NCBI GenBank assembly: GCA_905221605.1
Contig: CAJNDS010002101.1
Coordinates: 189,001-253,000, forward strand
DNA from: Symbiodinium natans
Lineage: Eukaryota; Sar; Dinophyceae; Suessiales; Symbiodiniaceae
DNA length: 64,000 bases
Reading direction: 5' to 3'
Numbering within the stretch: the first letter of the stretch is position 1; each line of letters begins with the position of its first letter. A program made the translations under genes and the position numbers. Below are positions 43,048-53,924 of this stretch, one piece after another. The notes under the pieces are model-generated. The model was not told the DNA's origin. It saw nothing but the letters and a program-made list of their open reading frames with translations, and did not search any database.

Positions 43048-43678
43048 GGTTTACGGACCCTTAGCCTAAAACCCCTGAGTGAGGTGCAGTCCTCGATCAG
43101 CTCAAGCTGCTGAAAGTTGACGGGAATCTGCACAAGCGCGTGTGTCTGGTTCCAAAAACACCCAGACCTTCCTTATTGGTTTGAGGTTTAGGAGTTCTTG
43201 CTAGGGGTTCAGGGTTTAGGAGCTCTTGCTAAGGGTTTAGGGCTTAAGGTTGAGGGTTTAGGCCATAAAGTTTTGGGCTTGAAGGCTTGCAGTACTTGGG
43301 CTAGACCTGCAAGACAATGCACAGTACACTGTCAGTTAAGGTTCCCTACACCCTAAACCCTAAACCCTAAACCCTAAACCCTAAACCCTAAACCCTAAAC
43401 CCTAAACCCTAAACCCCAGACATTCACCTCATGAAAACCTGCTGAGGCACCCTTGCTTCCAGCAGCAACGGCTCGGGCATAATTAGGATTGTGCCCGACA
43501 ACACCCCAAGCTTTATTACCAGCTCCCCAAAAAGTCGCATAGCTGTCTCAGAGTAGGGTGCTGCCGTTTCCTGCTCTTTCGGTTCAGGGTAAACCCTCAA
43601 CCCTGAACCCCAAACCCTAAACCCTCAACCCTCAACCCTGAACCCTGAACCCTAAACCCTAAACCCTAAACCCTAAAC

Positions 43679-43777
43679 CCTTAGCTCCGCCTTGTTGTCG
43701 AAGGCGATCTGTGCCTTGCGCGCCAGCTCGGGATCGAAAGCCTTCATCTGCTCGATGTTCTCCTGTGCCGCCCGCAG
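43679..43777 (-). CDS. Exon-like segment bounded by CCCTAAAG and GTTTAGGG
   Basis: The best exon candidate. Exactly 33 minus-strand codons, LRAAQENIEQMKAFDPELAR then KAQIAFDNKAELR, and about nine in ten codons end in G or C. The acceptor is CCCTAAAG and the donor is GTTTAGGG, so both flanking introns would have telomere-like units at their very ends. Predicted helical. Family unknown. Confidence 0.55.
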
Positions 43778-44057
43778 CTTTAGGGTTTAGGGCGAGGGTT
43801 TAGGGTGTAGGGTTTATGGTTTAGGGTTTAGGGTCTAGGGTCTAGGGTTTAGGGTCTAGGGTTTAGGGTTTAGGGTCTAGGGTTTAGGGCTAAGGGTGCA
43901 GGGTTTGCTTTGAGTCTTCTAGGGTTTAGGGCCATAGGGTTTCACTTGTTTGGGGGTTAAGATCTGAACCGGAGCCTGAGAGTAAGTAATGCCTGATGGT
44001 AGCTTTGTAGAAACACTCGGCATGTTTGACATCCCTTATTGGGTTTCGTGGGTGTTC

Positions 44058-44327
44058 CGGGGGGCCAACAAACCACATAAGCATAAAGATTCTACAAACA
44101 TGGTTTTCCAGAATCCCCCTTTATATCAAGGGATGAAGACTCGCATCCCTAAGGTTGTACCCCGAAAGGTTCCCCCTAATATACTTCAAATATGGCCCTT
44201 ATACTCCCTTAGGGATTCTTAAAAAGGGACCCAAAACCCAAGGGTACAACCTTAGGGGTCCAAGGTAGAACCCCTAGATAAAAGGGGCCCTTGTACTTCC
44301 TTGGGTTTACGTGGTTTGTTGGGCCCC
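44058..44327. repeat. Nested long palindrome containing a family B fold-back
   Basis: The outer arms ggggccaacaaaccac (44060) and gtggtttgttgggcccc (44311) are inverted copies. Inside lies a second fold-back at 44146-44259 with arms tccctaaggttgtaccc and gggtacaaccttagggg. This looks like one fold-back inserted into another. Confidence 0.65.
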
Positions 44328-44457
44328 TAATCTACCCCAACCTCTAAACAACAACTCTAAACAACAACCCTAAACCCCAAACCCTAAACCCTAAACCCCA
44401 AACCCCAAACCCTAAACCCTAAACCCCAAACCCTAAACCCTAAACCCTAAACACTAC

Positions 44458-44567
44458 GCCGATCTAGGTCCTGAGAGAAGGTGGCGCGCATCTGAGAGAT
44501 CGTCCTCCATCCGCCGATTGGGGGCCCAAAACACCCCAAAGTCTTGGCCTCCCAGCCCTTTGTGCAA
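44458..44567 (-). CDS. Exon-like segment (hypothetical protein)
   Basis: Minus-strand 110 nt between acceptor cagacccag and donor GTAGTGTTTAGGG. Two frames are open: CTKGWEAKTLGCFGPP then ISQMRATFSQDLDR, and LHKGLGGQDFGVFWAPN then MEDDLSDARHLLSG. I slightly prefer the first. Same strand as 43679-43777, but the phases do not join simply. Confidence 0.45.
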
Positions 44568-45296
44568 CTGGGTCTGGGTTTAGGGTTTAGGGTTTAGGGT
44601 TTTGGGTTTAGGGTTTAGGGTGTAGGGTTTAGGGTTTAGGGTTTGTACGGCTTCGGGCAACCCTAGACCCTACCCTACGTAGACCCTACGCCCTAGATTT
44701 GGGACGAACCTGCCTCGAATTGTGGCGGCAGATCTTCATGTGTTTAGGGCTTAGGGTTTCCGTCTTTCGGGCCACTGGGATTTACAAGGAGCTTAGCCCA
44801 TCCAAAAGGCAGCGTACAGTAGCAGATGTTCACTGAAGGAGTCTGGAGTCCAGGGTTTAGGGCTAAGGTTTAGCGTTTAGGGTTTAGGGTTCAGGGTTTA
44901 GGGTCCAGGGTTTAGGGTTCAGGGTTGGGTTTCGCACTGCGCAGAATTTCGCTGAAGGGGTGTAGATCTTTTGTCTAGGCTGGGGTCTTGGGCTTTGGAC
45001 TTCCGAGTTAGTAGCTAAACACGAAATTCCGGAACCTTCATGCAACTTGTCCAGTGCATTGCACGTGCTTGCTTTGAGGGAGGTGTTGGGTTTCGTGTTT
45101 AAAGTTTAGGGGCTCAGGCTCTGTTGGGTTGTTTGGGGTTTAGGGTTTAGGGTTTAGGGCTGCCCTTAAAACAGTGTGGATAAATTCCTGAGTATGATCC
45201 CTCTTAAACCAAATAGGGGGAAATATTACGTCCAGCAAGGATTCTCATCGAACGACGTTGGAAGCTACCGGCATGTTGGGGCAGAAACTACCTTGG

Positions 45297-45413
45297 ACCC
45301 TTAAGGTTGTACCATTGGTTTGGGGGACCCGCTTTGAAGATCCTAAAGGTAGCATAAGGGCCATATTGGGAGTATATTCTGGGGAACCTTTAGGGGTACA
45401 ACCGTAGGGGTGC
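45297..45413. repeat. Fold-back element, family B
   Basis: Arms ggacccttaaggttgtacc and ggggtacaaccgtaggggt. The interior cataagggccatattggg is shared, inverted, with 44146-44259. Confidence 0.65.
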
Positions 45414-45447
45414 GAGTCTTAATCCCTTGAGCCCTCGACCCTGAGCG

Positions 45448-45768
45448 CTAAACCTTGAACCCAGGCCCCAAGGCGGTGGCCCCTGGGCTGCTGGGCGTCG
45501 TCTGCGTTGAGGCCGAGCAGGTCAGTGCTGGGCTGTGTGGCCCTGGCGCGGTTTCCGGCACCGGCGTGGGCTGCGGCGGCCCAGGCGGTGGCTGCGGCGG
45601 CCCAGGCGGTGGCTGGGCGGAGTCCGGAACGGTACGTGGGCCAGTCCGGATGGTGAAAACCTCATTCTCGAGCAAGAATTGGGGCCGGCACGCTGCCACC
45701 TCTGCCTGGGCTTCGAGTTCTGCGTGGTCCAGATAGTGGATCTGAGACGTAGTTCGGCTAGGCGACAT
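45448..45768 (-). CDS. Hypothetical Pro-rich protein or exon
   Basis: ATG-started minus-strand frame of 106 codons: MSPSRTTSQIHYLDHAELEA, then RPQFLLENEVFTIRTG, then a repeated PPPGPPQP tract. GC-rich and clearly different from the surrounding repeats. The end runs into CCCTGAGC/CCCTAAA-type sequence, so the true 3' limit is unclear. No known family. Confidence 0.4.
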   Translation of the reverse strand: MSPSRTTSQIHYLDHAELEAQAEVAACRPQFLLENEVFTIRTGPRTVPDSAQPPPGPPQPPPGPPQPTPVPETAPGPHSPALTCSASTQTTPSSPGATALGPGFKV

Positions 45769-46844
45769 GTAGTTAATTAGGGTTGGGGGGGAGGGGGTGG
45801 TATAGCCTTAAAGAACCCTAAACCCTACTTCCCAAACACACGTGATGTACGGTTGCTAGTCAAGCCTCAAACCCTAGACCCTAAACCCGAAACCTGAAAG
45901 CCAAGGCCCTGAACCCTAAACCCTAAGCCCTACACCCTAAGCCCTGAACCCTAAACCCTAAACCCTAAGCCCTAAACCCCAAACCCGAACCACATTCTAA
46001 GTGCCAAGCTGCAAAAAAAATCCTCGAATCGCAAGATGCGCTCTCTCCTACCTCTGGAGTAGACCCGGGAAAAAAGTATATACTTTTTGGGTATAAGTAG
46101 CTATAATGGGAACCCAAAACCAAAAAAGTATTAAAGTATAGTACTCCAAAACCCAGAACCCTAAACCCTAAACCCTAACCCCAAAACCAAAAAAAGTATT
46201 GAAGTATAGTACTCCAAAGCCCAGTCTATCCTCATCTCAAGGAGCTTGGACACGACCATAATGCCAGGGTGGCCTGGGCTGCGAGAGGGGGTTTTTGGGG
46301 GTTAGGGTTTAGGGTTTAGGGTTTAGGGTGTAGGGTTTAGGGTCTAGGGTTTCGGGTTCAGGGTTTAGGGCTTTGCGACTGGGGTTTGAGGGCTTTGGGG
46401 ATTCAGGGTTTTGGGGGTGTAGGGGTTCTTGGTGGTTTGGGGGTGTAGGGGTTTCGGGGGTTCTGGGTTGATGGTCTTGGGGTCCAGGGGTCTTGGGGTT
46501 TCGGTTTTGGGAGTTTCGGGTTCAGAGTTTTGGGCTTGTGGGTTTTGGCGTTGAGGCTTTGGGGTGTCAAGGGGTATCCTAAGCCTTAACCCTAAACCCT
46601 AAACCCTAAACCCTAAACCCTAAACCCTGAAGTTCTAGCGGCTGAGGGTTTTTTCGGGGCTCTGGGGGGGCTGACTTGCGTGCGTTTTCGTACATCAACT
46701 CGGAGCCCCGAGCCCATTGGCGGTTTAGGGTTTAGGGTTTAGCGTCAACCCAACACCCCCAAACCCTAAGCCTCCCCCAGAACTTTCCGGTCTTCAGGAG
46801 CGCCGTTTCCTGGGCTCCTGGTTGATGAATCGGAACTGCTGCCC

Positions 46845-47025
46845 TAAACCCTAAACCCTAAACCCTAAACCCTAAACCCTAAACCCTAAACCCTAAGCCC
46901 TAAGCCCTAAGCCCTAAGCCCTCCCTAAGCCCTAAGCCCTAAGCCTAAGCCCTAAGCCCTAAGCCCTAAGCCCTAAGCCTAAACCCTAAACCCTAAACCC
47001 TAAACCCTAAACCCTAAACCTAGGG
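46845..47025. repeat. CCCTAAA array with a CCCTAAG block
   Basis: Seven CCCTAAA units, then many CCCTAAG units, then CCCTAAA again. It lies between two minus-strand segments that share a duplicated stretch (46813-46842 and 47045-47072). Confidence 0.9.
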
Positions 47026-47035
47026 GCTCCAGGTT

Positions 47036-47110
47036 TCTGAGGGCCCCGGCTGATGAATCGGAACTGCTGCTCCAAACCAAACTGCATGAAGATCTCGGGC
47101 ACCTGCTGAG
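47036..47110 (-). CDS. Exon-like segment, one of a duplicated pair
   Basis: Minus-strand frame QQVPEIFMQFGLEQQFRFIS. The part encoding EQQFRFI recurs at about 46813-46842 (QQFRFINQEPRKRRS), 230 bp away, across a CCCTAAA array. Suggests exon duplication. Confidence 0.45.
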
Positions 47111-47132
47111 GTCTTCGTCTTCAGTCCATCCT

Positions 47133-47242
47133 TTAGGGTTTAGGGTTTAGGGTTTAGGGTTTAGGGTTTAGGGTTTAGGGTTTAGGGTTTAGGGTTTAGG
47201 GTTTGGGGTTTGGGGTTTGGGGTTTGGGGTTTGGGGTTTAGG
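47133..47242. repeat. TTTAGGG / TTTGGGG array
   Basis: About ten perfect TTTAGGG units then five TTTGGGG units. Confidence 0.9.
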
Positions 47243-47753
47243 GGTCTTGAGGTTTGTGGCATCCCAGCAAACCATCTTCTCATATAAAGGGGAACCCCTT
47301 GTTTGGGGCTTAGCTACTTTATAAGGGAGCCCAAAACCCCCCCCTAAATCCTAAACCCTAAACCCTAAACCCTAGACCCCCAAAAAAAGGGTGAAGGGTA
47401 CCCCTGGGCTACCAAGTCGCGGGGTTTGGTGGCCTTCGTGGGGCTTAGGGTTTTGGGTTTTAGGGTTTTGGGTTTTAGGGTTTTAGGGTTTTAGGGTTTT
47501 AGGGTTTTAGGGTTTTAGGGTTTTAGGGTTTTAGGGTTTTAGGGTTTTAGGTTTTAGGGTTTAGGGTTTAGGGTTTGGGGTTGAGGGTGCGTCTGGGCGT
47601 CTGAGCTTCTGACTGCCGCGTGGAGTCAGATCGACACTTGAAGAAGCTTACCCAAAGAGCCCAATACCCCTTATGTTGAGGATCCCTATATAATTCAAGG
47701 TATATTCCTTAAGGGGTTTTGGGCTCTCTGGGTACCTCAGAATCGGCAGACAG

Positions 47754-47846
47754 TCAGAAAGCCAGACGCTCTGGTTGATTTGCGAACTCCTGAGTGTCTG
47801 CTGCGCGGCTAACGCCCCCACGCGCGACCTCGACCAAACAACTACC
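47754..47846 (-). CDS. Exon-like segment ending in a stop
   Basis: Minus-strand frame SCLVEVARGGVSRAADTQEF then ANQPERLAF and TGA, following acceptor agtctgcag. Could be a terminal exon. A fold-back-like element lies immediately downstream. Confidence 0.4.
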   Translation of the reverse strand, partial: GSCLVEVARGGVSRAADTQEFANQPERLAF

Positions 47847-47885
47847 CTGCAGACTTATGACACCTCACGAAAACCCTAAAAACTG

Positions 47886-47975
47886 CTCAAACTTATACTA
47901 ACAGTCTCAATAGGCATTATAGTACCCCCTTAGCATCCCCATTAAGGACTGTTCGTACAAGCACAAAACATCCCA
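47886..47975. repeat. Fold-back element, family A
   Basis: Contains aggcattatagtacccc and attaaggactgttcgta, matching the copy at 55618-55718. It abuts an exon-like minus-strand segment (47983-48114). Confidence 0.55.
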
Positions 47976-47982
47976 ACACCAT

Positions 47983-48114
47983 ACGCCTCTGGAGCTCGTT
48001 GTGATCCTCCTTCCACCTGTTCACTTCCCGCTTGTCCTGGGAATTTCCCCTGTTGTTCTTCATCAAGGCAGTGTTACTTCTTGGGCCTCCCTGCGGGCTT
48101 GGCTGCTCGACCAT
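47983..48114 (-). CDS. Exon-like segment with ATG (hydrophilic)
   Basis: ATG-started minus-strand frame MVEQPSPQGGPRSNTALM, then REVNRWKEDHNELQRRM, charged and probably helical at the end, followed by GTGTTGGGATG where a family A fold-back begins. Confidence 0.4.
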
Positions 48115-48303
48115 GAACCAGTGTCGAAGTTGTAAGTCGAGGGTTCTCTCAGGGCTGGTTCGTCTTCACGTAAGCCGCTTTGAGCTCTTTTTGGGAAGAC
48201 ACTGCTGCCAAAAAGTAATTCCTCATCACGGTCTCTTTCTCGCTATCCGATCGAAATTTAGCTCCCTTCGCCAGACACCATGGCCAGGCTAGCGGCTGCG
48301 TCA

Positions 48304-48494
48304 TCATGCGTAGAAGCGGGGCAGGGTACTGCTGAATATAGCCGTGCGAGATTGTATGAGTGCACGAATCCTCTCCTGGACACTTCCGCCACGCAGAAGT
48401 CCATCAGCGCCGTGGCGAAAGCACAGCGACAGCTCTTTCTCGTCTTCCTTGCCTAACTGTGCTATGGCATTTGGAAGTTCTTTGTACAATCCTC
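48304..48494 (-). CDS. Exon-like segment ending in a stop
   Basis: Minus-strand frame from just after ccctgag, reading LYKELPNAIAQLGKEDEKEL then LCFRHGADGLLRGG and SVQERIRALIQSRTA, ending FYA-TGA at 48304. Composition strongly protein-like. Possibly a terminal exon. Upstream lies the G-rich tract at 48525-48652. Confidence 0.45.
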
Positions 48495-48524
48495 AGGGAC
48501 CAAGTTGCCGCCTTCATCGCCACC

Positions 48525-48652
48525 TGGGGGGGGAGGGGGGGGAGGGGGGGGCGGGGAAGGGGGGGGGAGGGGGGGGGGGGGGGGGGGGGAGGGGGAGGGG
48601 GGGGGAGGGGGGGAGGGGGGGGGGGGGGGGGGGGCGGGGGGGGGGGGAAGGT
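48525..48652. repeat. G-rich low-complexity tract
   Basis: More than 120 bp of almost pure G with scattered A and three C on the plus strand. Such a tract can form G-quadruplex DNA and is prone to sequencing error. Open frames through it (Gly-rich) are artefacts. Confidence 0.9.
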
Positions 48653-49702
48653 CGAGAGTTTAGGGTCGCTAAACTTTAAGGGGGTAGAAGGAGGGACCCC
48701 TACTTCTAGGGACCCTGAATCGTATTCCCTTTTTCACCCCTACCCTATACACCAAGGTAGCCCCCAAAGAACCCCCAGAAAGTTTCTAAATCCCTTGTAT
48801 GGGCCCCTCCTTCAGTTCCTTGAAAAGGGTTTAGGGTTTAGGGTTTAGGGTTTAGCCCTGAACCCCAAACCCTCAACCCTCCCGTGGGCTCACCCCTCAA
48901 GAGCAAAGAGCCCACAGTATGCTCATGTGGCAGTCACAGGGCCCTGTTGTAACCAAACAGTCCTCATCATTTAGGTGTCCCTAAACCCTCAGCCCTAAAC
49001 CCCGAACCCATTTGAACCCGGTCCTCCCTTGGACCCATTGATCCACCCAAGACCTTCAGACGCTGCAAAACCCTTAAACCCCGAGTCCCTAAGACCCTCA
49101 ACCCTCAGTCCATAAACTCCGCACCCCAACCCTAGATTCTACAGACTACTGAACCCCTGTAGCCCTAAACCCTAATTAAACCCTTAGACCCTGTGCCCCG
49201 AAACCCTAAACCCTAAACCCTAAACCCTATGCCACTACGTCCAGCGGGCCTTCTCGGCACAGCGGCGAAAGCTGCGGACAAAGGCCTATGAAGCAAGCAG
49301 TCCGGGTGTAGGCTTGAAACAGGGCTGAGAGGGGTTTAGGGTATAGGGTATAGGGTTTAGGGTTTAGGGGCTCATACAGGCTACAATTTTGGGCTTTGTG
49401 TGGGTTTAAAGGGTTTAGGGCTTGAGGTTGCAGGCTTCTAGGGTTTCGTGTGACGCTTCTGGGCTTTGGTCACGAAAGTTCGTGTCTAGGGTTGGAGCAG
49501 CCGAGGGTTTCTTCCTGGTGCAAAACCCAGGGCTTAGAGTTTGGGGTTTAGGGTTTGGGGTTTAGAATTTGGGGTTCAGGGCTTTTGCTATGCGTCGTGG
49601 GGTGCTTCTCGGATGGAGACCCTGAATCCCGCACTCTCATCCCAGCACTTCTTAGGGGGGCCCGAGGGCTTCCCCTCAGTTTCATTCTAGGGATTCTACC
49701 TC

Positions 49703-49820
49703 GGACCCCTAAGGTTGTACCCTAAACCCTAAGCCCTAAGCCCTAAACCCTTTTTAAGGATAAGGACCATATTAGTAGTAGATTAAGGGGCACCTTTCGG
49801 GGTACGAGTCTTCACCCCTT
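49703..49820. repeat. Fold-back element, family B, interrupted by CCCTAAA
   Basis: Left arm ggacccctaaggttgtacc is followed at once by ccctaaaccctaagccc units, then aaggaccatattagtagt and ttcggggtac. The telomere-like units sit inside the element. Confidence 0.6.
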
Positions 49821-50974
49821 GATTCATAAACCCGACAGGCGTTAAACCCCTAAGCCCTCAAGCCCTAAACCCCAGCCCCACACCCAAAACTTTAAGCCCT
49901 AAACCCTAAACATATACTGAACCTGGAACCCTAGCAGCAATTATGGTTTTAGCCGATATTAGCTGTTTCTTAGGAAGTCATTCCCAAGTATCCCTAAGAA
50001 ACCCTAAACCCTAAACTCAAAGGTTTGGACACCAGGGTCCTCGCTAAGCTAGGAATCACTATGGACTCTTTTGCTATCATATGGTGAGCTCTCTACATGA
50101 GGGTTTAGGGTTTAGGGTCCCTTCTAGGGTTTACTAGTAGAACTCCGCATCTTTAGCGCACTCAAGAATGGACCATAATTTTGCCAAGCTCATGACCAAA
50201 TTGCTCTGCTTTTTCATGGGGTCTAATACTTTCTTCTGCAACAGCCCAGGAATGAACACGGACACACGGTTTGCTATTCCTTCCAAATAAGGAAAGCGAA
50301 AGAGTCCGAAAGAAATCAACGTTAAGCAAAGGGAAGGGAACCTAAAGCCCGAAACCCTAAACCCTAAACCAGAAACCCTAACCCTCAGCCCCTAAACCCT
50401 AAACCCTACACCCTAAACCCTAAATCCTAAACCCTAAACCCTAAACCCTAAGCCCCAGCCCGAAGTCAGGGGGTCCGCAAAAGGGCTTTGGGCTGCCGAG
50501 ACACGAAGAACACCCTAAAGCTCTTTAGGGTTTAGGGTTTAGGGTTTAGGGTTTAGGGTTTAGGGTTTAGGGTTTAGGGTTTAGGGCAACCTAAACCCTA
50601 AACACTGAACACCGGGTTCTAGGCTTTCGGGCTTAGCGTACAAGGATCCTGGGCTTCGGCTTCAGGGAGCCTTGAAGCCCTGAACTCTTGAAGGGGACAG
50701 CCCTTTAGGGTTTAGGGTTTAGGGTTTAGGGTTTAGGGTTTAGGGCTAGGGTTCAGGGTGCTTAAGGGACGCCAAACTATCATGCTGTTCCCCCCTTAAA
50801 TAACCTTAAGTAAGCTTAGTTCTCCCTAGGTAGCCTTAATTATGGGGGGAACCTAGGGGGGTAGTAAAGTTCTTCAGGGAGAGGGTTCAAGGCGGGTAGG
50901 TACCCAGGGAACTTTAGAGAAGCTAGGGAGCCTTCAAGATTTAGATGCCCCCTTGAACCCCCCTCCCTTAAGAA

Positions 50975-51165
50975 CCCTAAACCCTGAACCCTAAACCCTA
51001 AATCCCAAAACCCAAAACCCAAAACCCTAAAACCCTAAAACCCTGAAACCCTGAAACCCTAAAACCCTAAAACCCTAAAACCCTAAAACCCTAAAACCCT
51101 AAAACCCTAAAACCCTAAAGCCCTGAAACCCTAAACTAACCCTAAAACCCTAAACCCTATTATAA
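50975..51165. repeat. CCCTAAA / CCCTAAAA array
   Basis: Canonical units at the left edge, then 8-mer CCCTAAAA and CCCTGAAA units, bordering a unique GC-rich segment at 51170-51300 that is open on both strands. Confidence 0.9.
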
Positions 51166-51299
51166 CCAACTTGTGGAGCTCAGGGGCCATGGTCGGCAAG
51201 GCGTTGCAAAGGCAATGGGACGATGCAGCGCGAGGGTAGCAGGTGCCGACTGCGAGCCAATGGCGTTGCCGCGTTTGGGGGGCTGAGCTGCGGTCAGGA

Positions 51300-51515
51300 T
51301 CTCCTCTAATATGTAAATACATGAATAAATAAATAATATAAATATTTATTTATAAGTGAATATAAGTATAAATATAAATGTAAAAATAAATAGAAATATA
51401 AATATGAATATAAATATTAATATCCATAAATAAATAAGTATAAATATATATATATATATACATGTATATATATATATATATATCAATATTTATATTATAT
51501 ATATGTATATCATAG
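51300..51515. repeat. AT-rich island
   Basis: About 200 bp almost purely A and T (ATAAATA and ATATAT runs) inside a GC-rich neighbourhood. No gene seen. Confidence 0.85.
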
Positions 51516-51653
51516 CAGGGAACCCCAAGAATAGACCTAGAATAGACTTGGACATCGCTGTTTGCTGTGTATCTCTTTTCCTGGCCAACTCTCCTTGTTC
51601 TACAATCACAGGGTTTAGGGTTTAGGGTTTAGGGTTTAGGGTTTATTGGCGAG

Positions 51654-51748
51654 GCCTCTCCCCCTTGGCGACCTGCTACTCTATGCCCTGTGGATGCTGG
51701 TGTCACTTGCCTCTCCGGATCTCTCTGGCATGGCGAGAAAAAGGCAGG
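51654..51748 (+). CDS. Exon-like segment, possible membrane span
   Basis: Plus-strand 95 nt after ggcgag, with donor GTTTAGGG. The frame PLPLGDLLLYALWMLVSLA would be a transmembrane helix, followed by DLSGMARKRQ. A second frame (EASPPWRPATLCPVDAG) is also open. Confidence 0.4.
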
Positions 51749-52095
51749 GTTTAGGGTTTAGGGTTAAGGGTTTAGGGGGCCCTATGTAATTTAGATAACT
51801 CACAACACAAAATTATAATAGCAAAAACTCTGAGTCAGGAGTGGGAAGAGATGCAGTTTAAGCTGGGTCCCCCAATTGCCAGGCTTGACCACAAGGAAAG
51901 CAGAAACCGGACTGATAGGGATCACGAAGCAAAGGAACGCCGGAGGCCTCGAAGCCTTCGCAAAGCAATCTAAACACAAGGAGCAAACAAACTCGATAGC
52001 TCAAAAACTGTCAGCAAGGTTTTTTCTGCGATCCTCAATCATCGCCAGCATAGGGACACCTCCAGCTTATGGTCTTCGGGTACAGTACACCTTAA

Positions 52096-52216
52096 GGGAT
52101 GTTCCCCCTTATACTAGCAGTCCCCCCTCATAGGGATTATACTCGGGGGTACTCTAGCCCTAAGCCCCAAACCCTAAACCCTATAGGGACTGTTCGTATA
52201 ACGGGGAACATCCCAA
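52096..52216. repeat. Fold-back element, family A, interrupted by CCCTAAA
   Basis: Arms gggatgttcccccttatact and ataacggggaacatccc are inverted copies. The loop side carries inserted ccctaagccccaaaccctaaacccta, which other copies lack. Confidence 0.65.
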
Positions 52217-53924
52217 AGTACACCCCATACCCCCGCAGGCCCAGGTATCAGGGTTCAAAGTTTCGGGTATCCTTAGGCCCAGAGTGTGTGAGGAGCACAT
52301 GATCCTTTTTCACCGCGCCTGCACCGTCGAAGAAAGCTACAGCTGCAGCTCATGCGCTAAGAAGGCCCTACCCAAGGACAGCACGGTGGCTGCACCTCGT
52401 TCCTGCGACCACCCATGAGGTTCTATCTTGAGACCTACGAAGCCCTAAACACCAAGGGTTTAGGGTTTAGGGTTTAGGGTTTAAACCCTCAACGCCTACA
52501 CTGTATAAACCCCTAATTACCCTTGCGCTTGAAGCTGGAGGAGGAGATGCTTCGGAGTATCGGGAGTATCGGGGGTTGCGCGCTTCACCCCCCCCCCCGC
52601 CCTCCCCGAAACAGCTCTAAACTCCATTCTTGTCTAAGGGCCTTGTAAGGTGTAGGGTTTAGGTTTGAGGGCTCAGGGCTTTTTGGGTCTAGGGGAGTTC
52701 GGGTCCCCAAGACGTCTTTTGCTAGAGCTCTCAAAGTTTCGAGCGACTCCGCGTGCACACGCGCGCGCGCGTGCGCGCCGCCTCACATGCCCTGGCTCTC
52801 TGCCACCAGGTGCTCTTCCATTGCCCTGGGAGTAGGAAGGGGGTAGGACTCAAGGCTGAGGGCATCCCTCCGGTTTCTGTGGGGTTTAGGGTTTAGGGTA
52901 AACTTAAACCCGAAACCCCAAACCCGAAATGGGGTCCTAACCCATATGAGGGATGCCTATGAAGCCTGTAGCCAGAGCTCCGTGTGGGTGTTGTCCTGGA
53001 CCTGGAGTTATGCAAACCCCTGAAACCCTCGCACGGTTCGGGGTTTAGGGTTTAGGTACCTTACATAAGCCCAGAACCCTAACCCCAAATTGAAAAAAGA
53101 CACACCCACACACACACACACGCAAGAACACGGAAGACAACTCCGAACTTCGAATCAAAACAAAGGGTGCTCATAGGGTCTAACGAAACTTCCTTTTTCA
53201 TGGGGTTCCCTACTACCCCCCCTCAATCAAGCTGAATTATCCCCTAAACAGCCTTAATGATGGGGGGAACCTGGGGGGGGGGGGGTCGTAGGGGGAACCC
53301 AGGACTTTTGATGGGGCATTTTGCAAGCCTGCGAAACATGGGGAATCCCCAACAACCTCAACCTTGCAGCGCTTTCCCCAAACCCCTAGACCCTAAACCC
53401 TAAACCCTAAATCCAAAACCCTAAACCCTAAAGCCTATATACACCCTCAACTATGAAGTCCTTAGGGTCATGGGTCAAGGGCCAAGGATTTAGGGTTTCG
53501 GGTTTAGGGGCTCATCTCAGGGTAGTTGCATGGTCCCTTAGAGTGGTCCCTTGCCCACTTTAAAGGCTTCTGAGGGGTGTATGAGGGGTCCCCTTTGAGA
53601 GGCCCATACTGACCATGTAACTATCCTAAGGCCTACACCCTAAACCCTCAACTGTGAAGTCCGAAAACCCTTTTGCCCAAACACCCGAAGCCCGCAAACC
53701 CCAAAGCCCTAAAACCCATAAGCCCTCCTACAACCCTAAGAGTGTAAACCCCAAGGCCCCAAAATCCTCAAGCCCTAACCCCCCGAAAACATCTAAAGCC
53801 CAAAACCCAAACTCTAAACCCCAAAGCCCCCAAACCCTTAACCCCAAAAATGCTAAGCCGCGAAACCCTAAAACCCCCCCCACACCCCAAAACCCCAAAC
53901 CGCAAGACCCAAACCCTAAACCCT

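Noticed and set aside
48344-48848. Gly-rich proteins
   Set aside because: They run through a G-rich low-complexity tract; only the 48304-48494 minus-strand part looks coding.
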